This document shows positions 56,750-64,000 of a DNA stretch of 64,000 nt, one piece after another; position 1 is the first letter of the stretch; the number at the start of each line of letters is the position of its first letter. The notes beneath the pieces are model-generated. The model had not been told where the DNA came from and did not search any database. It saw only the letters and a list, made by a program, of their open reading frames with translations. The stretch comes from Paenibacillus sp. 37. GTDB lineage: Bacteria; Bacillota; Bacilli; Paenibacillales; Paenibacillaceae. The stretch spans positions 2,418,001 through 2,482,000 of the forward strand of contig NZ_CP043761.1 of NCBI RefSeq assembly GCF_008386395.1, given 5' to 3'. The translations under genes and the position numbers were made by a program.

Positions 56750-56810
56750 TAAAAGACGGTTCTGACTTGATGATCCCTCTTGGTGAATCAAAATTCAGAG
56801 TCGTCTTTTC
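56750..56810 (+). terminator. Terminator after the secreted protein gene
   Basis: AAAAGACGGTTCTGA pairs imperfectly with TCAGAGTCGTCTTTT across a long loop with an inner TTGA/TCAA pair; a T-rich tail follows. Confidence 0.65.
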
Positions 56811-56992
56811 TATTCGTAATGACCTTAACGGTAATGATCTCTGCCGCCCCTTTGAATCTCGCGATCAGATGGGTGTATAATCAAGAAGGTAAACAGGTAA
56901 TCTTTTATGTCATAATGAAATTATATTGAATGTACAAAGCCGCGAATCACTATTGCGGTTGCAAACGATTTTATAAACAGGAGGTACGGCCG

Positions 56993-57544
56993 ATGAGTAA
57001 AGCTACGAAAACAATAAATGAAGTCAGAAATGCGATTCAAAACCGTCGTACGGTGAAAAAATTCAAAAAAGAAGCTGTTCCTACACAGCAGATTATAGAA
57101 TTACTGGACACCGCAGTCTGGGCTCCTAACCATAAACTGCGTGAACCTTGGAGATTTTTGTTGTTTACCGGAAATGGACGGAAGAAACTGGCCGAAGCTA
57201 TTGATGCAGAAATGGGAGAAGACAACAAATTCTCAGCCAATATTATGCAAGTTCCATCCGTTATGCTTGTCGTGCTGGAAGAAGATCCAAGACAGAATAT
57301 CTGGGACGAAGACTTTGCTGCGGTCAGTGCTTTGGTTCAGAACTTTATGCTTGCAGCCTGGAGTGAAGACATTGGAACGTTCTGGGTGACCAAGCCATTT
57401 TTGTACGCTCCCAAATTCCGCAAACCGCTTGGAATAGAGGCGGGAGAGAAGATTGTAGGCATGATTTATATGGGATACCCTGATGTTATTCCTTCTGCCA
57501 AAGAACGCACACCAGCTAAGGACAAACTCACTCTTTTTGAATAA
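56993..57544 (+). CDS. Nitroreductase-family flavoprotein
   Basis: A 183-residue FMN-dependent oxidoreductase. AIQNRRTVKKFKKEAVP at the N-terminus binds FMN, AVWAPNHKLREPWRFLLFTG is the conserved dimer/FMN segment, and KIVGMIYMGYPD the C-terminal signature. The ATG at 56993 follows CAGGAGG. It is an isolated gene with its own terminator; the physiological substrate is unknown. Confidence 0.9.
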   Translation: MSKATKTINEVRNAIQNRRTVKKFKKEAVPTQQIIELLDTAVWAPNHKLREPWRFLLFTGNGRKKLAEAIDAEMGEDNKFSANIMQVPSVMLVVLEEDPRQNIWDEDFAAVSALVQNFMLAAWSEDIGTFWVTKPFLYAPKFRKPLGIEAGEKIVGMIYMGYPDVIPSAKERTPAKDKLTLFE

Positions 57545-57606
57545 TATATTATTAAATTATTGTAGACCTTAGCTATATACGATCCCCTTATGTTACAGGG
57601 AAATTT

Positions 57607-57654
57607 ACGTACAAGTACCTTTCTTCACAGAAGAGAAGGGCTTGTACGTTTTTT
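57607..57654 (+). terminator. Terminator after the nitroreductase gene
   Basis: ACGTACAAG pairs with CTTGTACGT, enclosing a CTTTCTT/AAGAGAAG pair, then six T residues. Confidence 0.8.
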
Positions 57655-57794
57655 GTCATGTTGGCGTATCCGCATTGTAGAATCTGCATAAGGCACCTTT
57701 CTCGATTTTCCTCTGCTGTCTACAGTTGCATGCCCATTTCACTGCCTTTGGGTAAATCGACCCGTTCTTCTTCCATATGCTTCTTAAAATAGCT

Positions 57795-59405
57795 TCAAAA
57801 TAAATTAAGATCCAGTTGACGATACTGGATGGCTTCAGCCACATGAGCTGTCACAATTTCACCTTCATGGTCCAGATCGGCAATGGTCTGTGCCATCTTG
57901 ATAATCCGATCATGTGCACGCATGCTCAGGTTTAATGTTTGCAGCGTTTGCTCTAACAGTTGCTCTGCCTCTTGGGGGAGATGGATTGTTCGTCGCAAAA
58001 GCGTGCCGGATAGCTGGCTATTCCAACGAACCGAACTTTTGGCATAACGTGTAGCCTGAATTTGATGAGCGTGGATCACTTTTGCCTGCATTTCTTCAGA
58101 GGAAGGGGAAGCAGCAGACTTGCGCCACTCGCCTGGTGGAGGAACCTCAACCTGAAGATCAATACGGTCCAGCAGTGGTCCTGAAATCTTGGCTCGGTAT
58201 GCGGCAACACGGGCTGGACTACATATGCAGCGTTGCTCCTCCGAATGAGCGGACAAATATCCGCAGGGACAGGGATTCATGGAACATGCAAGCATGAACT
58301 GGGCCGGAAAGGTGAATGCAGCGCGAGCCCGACTAATTGTCACTGTGCGATCCTCTAACGGCTGCCTTAATACCTCCAGCACTTGGCGCTGGAATTCAGG
58401 TAATTCATCCAGAAACAATATGCCCCGGTGGGCAAGGCTCACTTCACCCGGTTTCGGGATACCACCGCCTCCAATCAGACCAGAAGTGGATATTGTATGA
58501 TGAGGCGAGCGAAAAGGTCTGTCTGCAATCAGGCCTTGAGGCGCTTCTTTCAATTTGCCTGCGGCACTTAATACTTTGGTGACTTCCAATGCTTCATCTT
58601 CTGACAAAGGAGGAAGGATGGAAGGCAGACGTTTGATTAACATCGTTTTGCCCGTGCCTGGCGGTCCAACGAGCAATATGTTATGCATGCCTGCTGCTGC
58701 AATCATAAGCGCGCGTTTTACATGATGCTGCCCCAGAACATCGCTATAGTCATCTGCAAATAATGGTGTTTGTCTTGGCTTCCTATCCGCCATCTTATGA
58801 GTCATATCCGTTATAGGAGCAGCGAGGTGTACATAATTTTTCAACACGACTGGTCCTGCATTCGAATTATTTGGTATCCTCACTGAACTAGCGGGTTGAT
58901 CTGGGTTTTCTGGAGCAATATCTTGTAAATGACGAATGCCAAACACCTGGATACCTCGAATCAGTGACGCTTCCTCCACGTTATCCAAAGGCAGGAGCAC
59001 GGACGTAAAGCCTTGTCGTTTGGCCAGATCCACCATGGATAAAATGCCGGGCACGGACCTGATCGAACCGTCCAACGCCAGTTCGCCAACCACTAGTGTC
59101 CGTTCCTTGGGAGGGAGTACAAGCTGGCCGCTTGTCATGAGTAAACCAATAGCAATAGCTAGGTCAAAGGAGGATCCCTCCTTGCGCAGATCAGCGGGGG
59201 CCAGATTGATTGTGATCCGCTGTAAAGGATACTGATATCCGCAGTTTTTAATCGCTGCACGGACACGTTCAACGGCCTCACGAATGGCTGAATCCGGTAA
59301 TCCGATGATGGACGTCTGTGGCAGACCATTGGATAAATCGGTTTCCACCTCGATCAGAACGCCATCGATTCCGTACAAACACGCACTGTGCAATTTTCCG
59401 TACAT
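57795..59405 (-). CDS. comM: ComM/YifB family Mg-chelatase-like AAA+ ATPase
   Basis: A 536-residue AAA+ protein. An N-terminal Lon-like ChlI domain (1-165) begins MYGKLHSACLYGIDG. The ATPase core has LLVGPPGTGKTMLIKRLP (Walker A), GILFLDELPEF (Walker B) and the Cys cluster NPCPCGY with CICSP. In Gram-negatives ComM is a branch-migration helicase for integrating transforming DNA, and it often neighbours dprA. I chose ATG 59405, 11 bases after GAGGTG. It is inverted relative to the flanking core genes. Confidence 0.93.
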   Translation of the reverse strand: MYGKLHSACLYGIDGVLIEVETDLSNGLPQTSIIGLPDSAIREAVERVRAAIKNCGYQYPLQRITINLAPADLRKEGSSFDLAIAIGLLMTSGQLVLPPKERTLVVGELALDGSIRSVPGILSMVDLAKRQGFTSVLLPLDNVEEASLIRGIQVFGIRHLQDIAPENPDQPASSVRIPNNSNAGPVVLKNYVHLAAPITDMTHKMADRKPRQTPLFADDYSDVLGQHHVKRALMIAAAGMHNILLVGPPGTGKTMLIKRLPSILPPLSEDEALEVTKVLSAAGKLKEAPQGLIADRPFRSPHHTISTSGLIGGGGIPKPGEVSLAHRGILFLDELPEFQRQVLEVLRQPLEDRTVTISRARAAFTFPAQFMLACSMNPCPCGYLSAHSEEQRCICSPARVAAYRAKISGPLLDRIDLQVEVPPPGEWRKSAASPSSEEMQAKVIHAHQIQATRYAKSSVRWNSQLSGTLLRRTIHLPQEAEQLLEQTLQTLNLSMRAHDRIIKMAQTIADLDHEGEIVTAHVAEAIQYRQLDLNLF

Positions 59406-59884
59406 AACAAAGAAACACCTCACTCGATTCTTGACTCCGCATAATACGGGTCAGTCTACGAATTAAGGTGCTTCCTCAGCTTCTACTAAGCATTTTATAT
59501 AAAAGGAATCATGGAGTCAACCTGTCATTGTCATTGCCGCAGTCATCTTTCCTGATCCCTGAATTTTATTTCTGGAAGGAAATCATTAAATTACTTTGGC
59601 GAAAATGGTTACGTATAAACTTTCATTATGTTTATTAGATTTGACTCGAGAAAGCGTGGATCTGTTCGATGGACTTATCTATTATTGTTGTTAAATCATG
59701 GGGATGAACTGCTGATTATCTAATCATATTTATGTTTTACACAATCTAATTTATCATAATTAAATTGATTAGTAAAATCATTTGTGCTCAATTATTCTGT
59801 TTTTTTTCTATTTTGTGATAGTATAGAACTATAGTTCCTGTGTTATAAGGAATAGAATGCACAATAGGCAGGTGAGAAAGACAT
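59406..59884 (+). promoter_or_regulatory. Gene-free AT-rich gap with ohrR-like operator
   Basis: No gene is seen in this gap. Near its right end GAACTATAGTTC (59826-59837) is a perfect 12-base palindrome, with a partly related AGTTCC...GGAATAG pair just after it, 48 bases before the MarR-type gene. It is the likely autoregulatory operator of that gene. Confidence 0.45.
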
Positions 59885-60340
59885 ATGCAGACTGACAGTT
59901 TGAAGCTGGATAACCAATTATGCTTTGCCATATATGCTTGTTCACGTGAGATTACGAAGATGTACCAGCCTTATCTGGAGGTGCTCGGCGTAACGTATTC
60001 CCAGTATTTGGTGTTGATGGTTTTGTGGGAACGTGAAGAATGTACGGTTAAAGAGATCGGGGAGGCTCTCTATCTCGATTCGGGAACGTTGACACCCCTT
60101 CTCAAACGTTTGCAGTCAGCAGGACTTATTAATCGCGAACGCTCGGCTCAGGATGAACGAAAAGTATTAATTACACTAACCGACTCGGGCCGTGAGTTGC
60201 GGAACAAGGCATTATCCATACCTGAATCCATTCAGGGAGATGCGTGTTTGAACAGTACAGAGTTTGAAACATTGCTGGGTCAGTTCAAAGGATTGCTGGA
60301 GAAAGTTCACGAAACCAACACGAACGCAGCCAAAAAATAA
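59885..60340 (+). CDS. OhrR-like MarR-family peroxide-sensing regulator
   Basis: A 151-residue winged-helix regulator. LDNQLCFAIYACSREITKMYQPYLE matches OhrR closely, including the reactive Cys (residue 13) that senses organic hydroperoxides. TYSQYLVLMVLWE, the recognition helix LYLDSGTLTPLLKRLQ and the wing RSAQDERKVLITLT follow. The usual target gene ohr is not adjacent. The ATG follows AGGTGAGA. Confidence 0.88.
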   Translation: MQTDSLKLDNQLCFAIYACSREITKMYQPYLEVLGVTYSQYLVLMVLWEREECTVKEIGEALYLDSGTLTPLLKRLQSAGLINRERSAQDERKVLITLTDSGRELRNKALSIPESIQGDACLNSTEFETLLGQFKGLLEKVHETNTNAAKK

Positions 60341-60360
60341 AATGTAGTTTTACATCAAGG

Positions 60361-60388
60361 AAACCTCAGTTTTTAGCTGAGGTTTTTT
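60361..60388 (+). terminator. Terminator after the ohrR-like gene
   Basis: AAACCTCAG pairs with CTGAGGTTT around TTTTTAG, followed by T residues. Confidence 0.8.
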
Positions 60389-60583
60389 CCATATATACCC
60401 AAGCATTCACAATATGGGATCATACTCATATCAAAATACTGTCTATTAAACATTAATTTTTTAAGGAAAGCGTTTTAAAAACGTGTTACAATGAATTGGG
60501 TTTAAGTGAAAATAGTCAACATTTGTCTTTTGTTAGTCTACCAACCCGCCTTGTTGCAGTCATGTTGATAGGAGGATTCGAGA

Positions 60584-61744
60584 ATGAATATCCATGAATA
60601 TCAAGGAAAAGAAGTACTGAAACAGTATGGAGTTACCGTTCCAAACGGAAAGGTTGCTTATACAGTCGATGAAGCGGTTGCGGCCGCAGAGGCATTGGGC
60701 AGTCCGGTGACTGTTGTTAAAGCACAAATTCACGCAGGTGGCCGGGGTAAAGCCGGCGGCGTAAAAGTGGCAAAGAGTACGGATGAAGTTCGTGCCTATG
60801 CTTCCGAAATTCTGGGCAAAGTATTGGTAACACACCAGACTGGACCAGAAGGCAAAGAAGTGAAACGTCTTCTGATTGAAGAAGGATGCGATATCCGCAA
60901 AGAGTATTATGTGGGTGTTGTTGTGGACCGTGCCACAGGCCGTGTAGTTATGATGGCTTCCGAAGAAGGCGGTACTGAGATTGAAGAAGTAGCTGAAGCT
61001 ACACCTGAGAAAATTTTCAAAGAAATCATTGACCCTGCCATTGGATTGCAAGTGTTCCAGGCCCGTAAACTGGCTTACAGCATTAAGATTCCGAATGAAC
61101 TGGTGAACAAAGCTGTTAAGTTCATGCTCGCGCTGTACACTGCATTTGTCGAAAAAGATTGCTCTATTGCCGAGATCAATCCTCTCGTTGTTACCGGAGA
61201 TGGAAACGTTATCGCGCTAGATGCAAAATTGAACTTTGACTCCAACGCCCTGTTCCGTCATAAAGACATTTTGGAACTGCGTGACCTGGATGAAGAGGAT
61301 GAAAAAGAAATCGAAGCTTCCAAATACGACCTCAGCTACATAGCACTTGATGGCAACATCGGCTGTATGGTCAATGGTGCGGGACTTGCGATGGCAACGA
61401 TGGACATTATCAAATACTACGGTGGAGACCCGGCCAACTTCCTTGACGTTGGGGGCGGTGCGACAACGGAGAAGGTGACTGAAGCATTTAAGATCATCTT
61501 GTCCGATGCCAAAGTAGCTGGGATCTTCGTTAACATCTTCGGTGGCATCATGCGCTGTGATGTTATCGCCAATGGTGTTGTTGAAGCCGCGAAGCAGCTT
61601 GGCCTGACCAAACCGCTGGTTGTTCGTCTTGAAGGAACTAACGTGGAGCTTGGCAAACGTATTCTGGGTGAATCTGGCCTGAATATCGTTCCTGCTGATT
61701 CCATGGCCGATGGTGCACAGAAAATTGTTGCCCTCGTAAAATAA
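60584..61744 (+). CDS. sucC: Succinyl-CoA synthetase beta subunit
   Basis: A 386-residue ATP-grasp subunit that, with SucD, makes ATP or GTP from succinyl-CoA in the TCA cycle. [17 protein letters not shown] starts it, [18 protein letters not shown] binds nucleotide, and [25 protein letters not shown] plus the flavodoxin-like C-domain follow. ATG 60584 follows ATAGGAGG. Upstream AAAGCGTTTTAAAAACG resembles a weak cre site next to a TACAAT at 60487. Confidence 0.97.
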   Translation: MNIHEYQGKEVLKQYGVTVPNGKVAYTVDEAVAAAEALGSPVTVVKAQIHAGGRGKAGGVKVAKSTDEVRAYASEILGKVLVTHQTGPEGKEVKRLLIEEGCDIRKEYYVGVVVDRATGRVVMMASEEGGTEIEEVAEATPEKIFKEIIDPAIGLQVFQARKLAYSIKIPNELVNKAVKFMLALYTAFVEKDCSIAEINPLVVTGDGNVIALDAKLNFDSNALFRHKDILELRDLDEEDEKEIEASKYDLSYIALDGNIGCMVNGAGLAMATMDIIKYYGGDPANFLDVGGGATTEKVTEAFKIILSDAKVAGIFVNIFGGIMRCDVIANGVVEAAKQLGLTKPLVVRLEGTNVELGKRILGESGLNIVPADSMADGAQKIVALVK

Positions 61745-61807
61745 GTTCATTCCTTAGTACCGGAGCTGTCCGGGAATTGAAAAATAACCGTAAGGATGTG
61801 AAGCAAC

Positions 61808-62737
61808 GTGAGTATTTTGATCGATAAAAATACAAAAGTCATTACGCAAGGCATTACGGGTTCAACGGGAATGTTCCACACGAAGGGCGCATTGGACTAC
61901 GGAACCCAGATGGTAGGCGGAGTTACACCGGGTAAAGGCGGAACTAATGTGGATATCACGTTGGAAGACGGCACAGTAGCTAGTCTGCCGGTGTTCAACA
62001 CTGTGCAGGAAGCGAAGGAAGCTACAGGCGCAACAGCGAGCGTCATTTACGTTCCTCCTGCATTTGCAGCAGATTCCATTATGGAAGCTGTTGATGCTGA
62101 GCTGGACCTCGTAATCTGTATTACAGAAGGTATTCCGGTTCTTGACATGATCAAGGTTGACCGCTTCATGGAAGGTAAAAATACCGTCCTGATCGGACCA
62201 AACTGTCCAGGTGTCATTACACCAGGCGAATGTAAAATCGGTATCATGCCTGGTTATATCCATATGGCAGGGCACGTAGGCGTTGTTTCCCGTAGTGGAA
62301 CACTTACCTATGAAGCCGTTCATCAACTGACGACACGTGGCATTGGACAATCTTCTGCTGTAGGAATCGGGGGAGACCCTGTAAAAGGCTCCGAGTTCAT
62401 TGATATCCTCAAACGGTTCAATGAAGATCCACAGACTCATGCGGTCATCATGATTGGTGAGATTGGTGGTACAGCTGAAGAGGATGCTGCAGATTGGGTA
62501 CGTGAAAATATGACCAAACCGGTTGTTGGCTTTATCGGTGGCGTAACAGCGCCTCCAGGCAAACGGATGGGCCATGCTGGCGCTATTATCTCTGGTGGTA
62601 AAGGTACAGCCAAAGAGAAAATTGCGAAGCTGGAATCATGTGGAATCAAAGTAGCACCAACTCCTGCTGAGATGGGTTCGACTTTGGTGAGTGTACTTGA
62701 GGAACGCGGTATTTTGAATTTGTGCACGACACATTAA
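61808..62737 (+). CDS. sucD: Succinyl-CoA synthetase alpha subunit
   Basis: A 309-residue CoA-binding subunit. The Rossmann CoA-binding domain begins [28 protein letters not shown], and the phospho-His lies in [19 protein letters not shown] 61808 follows AAGGATGTG, 63 bases after sucC, so the two form one operon. Confidence 0.97.
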   Translation: MSILIDKNTKVITQGITGSTGMFHTKGALDYGTQMVGGVTPGKGGTNVDITLEDGTVASLPVFNTVQEAKEATGATASVIYVPPAFAADSIMEAVDAELDLVICITEGIPVLDMIKVDRFMEGKNTVLIGPNCPGVITPGECKIGIMPGYIHMAGHVGVVSRSGTLTYEAVHQLTTRGIGQSSAVGIGGDPVKGSEFIDILKRFNEDPQTHAVIMIGEIGGTAEEDAADWVRENMTKPVVGFIGGVTAPPGKRMGHAGAIISGGKGTAKEKIAKLESCGIKVAPTPAEMGSTLVSVLEERGILNLCTTH

Positions 62738-62817
62738 TTCTTTTTCGTTATAATAGAAGAAACGGATCGGAAATGATTTATTTCTGGTAGTCCGACTATT
62801 ATGGTTACGGAAAAGGT

Positions 62818-62861
62818 AAGCAACCTTTTGTCCTTGAACAGGGCGAAGGGTTGCTTTTTTG
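62818..62861 (+). terminator. Terminator after sucD
   Basis: AAGCAACC pairs with GGTTGCTT, with a TTTTGTCC/GGGCGAAG inner pair, followed by six T residues. Confidence 0.8.
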
Positions 62862-62981
62862 CGTTTTTTTTACGGGAAAAGGGGGAGGAATTGTCTCTCA
62901 TCTGCGTAAACGCTTGCATTCCGTGGTCACTTAACACACAATATGAGGGAAGATCTCTTCCCACTTTGGGAGGTTTATGGT

Positions 62982-64000
62982 ATGGAAGAACGATGGATCT
63001 TGTTTGGGTTGCATGAGATGGAGGGTATTGGCAAGAAAACAATCTCGAAACTGATTTTGGGACAACATGAATTAACCGAACTATTGAATTATGGGGAAAG
63101 CGACTGGGTCGCAGCAGGCTTGCGCAAAGATCAGGCTGCCCGTTTGGCTAGCCAATTTACTATCGACTGGATTGAGAGTAAAAGAGAACACGTTTACAAT
63201 CAGGGGATAGAGGTTATTACTTATCTGGATCAGAATTATCCCATTTTAATGAAGGAAACCGTTCAGCCTCCCTGGGTAATGTATGCTCGAGGGGATGTTA
63301 GTTTGCTACACGATTCGTCTATTGCCATGGTGGGAACTCGTATGCCAACCGTGTATGGACGCAAAGTTGGGGAAAAGCTTGCAGAGCAATTATGCAATGC
63401 AGGACTGACGATTGTAAGCGGGCTTGCTCGCGGTATTGATAGCGTATGTCATGAGGCAGTACTACGTGCAAAGGGAAAAACGATCGCAGTATTCGGAACA
63501 GGGATTGATAATATATACCCTTCCGAAAATACAAGTCTCGCTGAGCGAATCGCAGAGACGGGGCTGCTTTTGTCGGAGTATCCACCAGGTACGAGAGCGC
63601 GCCAGGGATTATTTCCGGAACGGAATCGAATCATTGCCGGTCTGACACTGGGAACATTGGTTGTTGAGGCTGACATTCGCAGTGGTTCACTCATTACAGC
63701 AGATGCTGCGCTTGAAGCAGGCAGGGATGTATTTGCAGTCCCTGGACCTATTACATCGCCGAAAAGTCGGGGAGCACACAATCTTATCCGTCAAGGGGCC
63801 AAATTGGTCACTTGTGCAGCAGATGTATTGGAAGAGTATCGATTGGGCTTGCCAAATGAAGAACAACTTCCTTACAATAGAGGACGTTCGACCGAAACAA
63901 CCGAGCCTTCCGGGCGAGGGATATTCGCTGAGGTTAAGCTCTCTCCAGATGAACAACGCGTGATTTATCTGTTGGAACAGGGAGAACAATCATTGGATCA
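62982..64000 (+). CDS. dprA: DNA-processing protein DprA (3' end outside window)
   Basis: At least 339 residues of the single-strand DNA-binding protein that loads RecA during transformation. An N-terminal helix-hairpin/SAM-like region is followed by the Rossmann domain: VGTRMPTVYGR, IVSGLARGIDSVCHEA, FPERNRIIAGL and RSGSLITADAALEAGRDVFAVPG. ATG 62982 is eight bases after GGGAGG. The frame is still open at the window edge, where the C-terminal winged helix should follow. It closes the rnhB...sucD-dprA core order known from Bacillus. Confidence 0.96.
   Translation, partial: MEERWILFGLHEMEGIGKKTISKLILGQHELTELLNYGESDWVAAGLRKDQAARLASQFTIDWIESKREHVYNQGIEVITYLDQNYPILMKETVQPPWVMYARGDVSLLHDSSIAMVGTRMPTVYGRKVGEKLAEQLCNAGLTIVSGLARGIDSVCHEAVLRAKGKTIAVFGTGIDNIYPSENTSLAERIAETGLLLSEYPPGTRARQGLFPERNRIIAGLTLGTLVVEADIRSGSLITADAALEAGRDVFAVPGPITSPKSRGAHNLIRQGAKLVTCAADVLEEYRLGLPNEEQLPYNRGRSTETTEPSGRGIFAEVKLSPDEQRVIYLLEQGEQSLD

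Overview
The window is chromosomal DNA from an endospore-forming Bacillota, most likely a Paenibacillus. The signs are the sporulation gene ylbJ, the Bacillus-type order of the rsmD-coaD...rpmF and fapR...dprA blocks, strong AGGAGG-type ribosome sites with frequent TTG/GTG starts, carbohydrate loci with YesM/YesN-type two-component systems, and repeat hairpins of a kind I associate with Paenibacillus. The genus call is inference. I see no rRNA, tRNA, CRISPR array, prophage or intact insertion sequence.

Region 1 (1-18.7 kb) is an accessory plant-polysaccharide region. A GH42 beta-galactosidase (cut by the window edge) diverges from an AraC regulator. Next come an esterase, an SGNH hydrolase and an SMP-30 lactonase in a row, and a VOC protein. 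Then there is a secreted GH74-CBM_X2-CBM3 xyloglucanase, a YesN/YesM-like two-component system, a sugar ABC importer (binding protein plus two permeases, no ATPase) and an intracellular GH2 beta-galactosidase. A plausible scheme is that xyloglucan is cut outside, oligosaccharides are imported, and galactose side chains are removed inside. Catabolite-repression (cre-like) sites precede several of these units.

Region 2 (18.8-20.1 kb) holds three small unknown genes.

Region 3 (20.3-28.5 kb) is the rsmD-coaD-ylbJ-ylbL-tmcAL-ylbN-rpmF block. ylbJ and tmcAL are inverted, and a flavohemoglobin gene with a perfect Fnr/Crp-type box is inserted.

Region 4 (28.5-45.6 kb) is a conserved core block: fapR-plsX-fabH-fabD-fabG-acpP-fabF-rnc-smc-ftsY, a hemolysin III gene, ylxM-ffh-rpsP-khpA-rimM-trmD. 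A textbook FapR operator lies in front of fapR. A structured non-coding stretch occupies the place where Bacillus carries ylqD.

Region 5 (45.7-64 kb) continues the core block as rplS-lepB-rbgA-rnhB-ylqG-ylqH-yraN-comM-sucC-sucD-dprA. Accessory genes interrupt it: VOC, FG-GAP propeller and polysaccharide deacetylase before rplS; an ohrR-like regulator before sucC; and, between yraN and comM, a 53-residue peptide whose leader matches paeninodin-type lasso precursors. That peptide lacks a ring-acceptor acid and has no lasso biosynthesis genes nearby. It sits directly before a secreted multi-domain protein and is preceded by paired palindromes. It is the most unusual item in the window.
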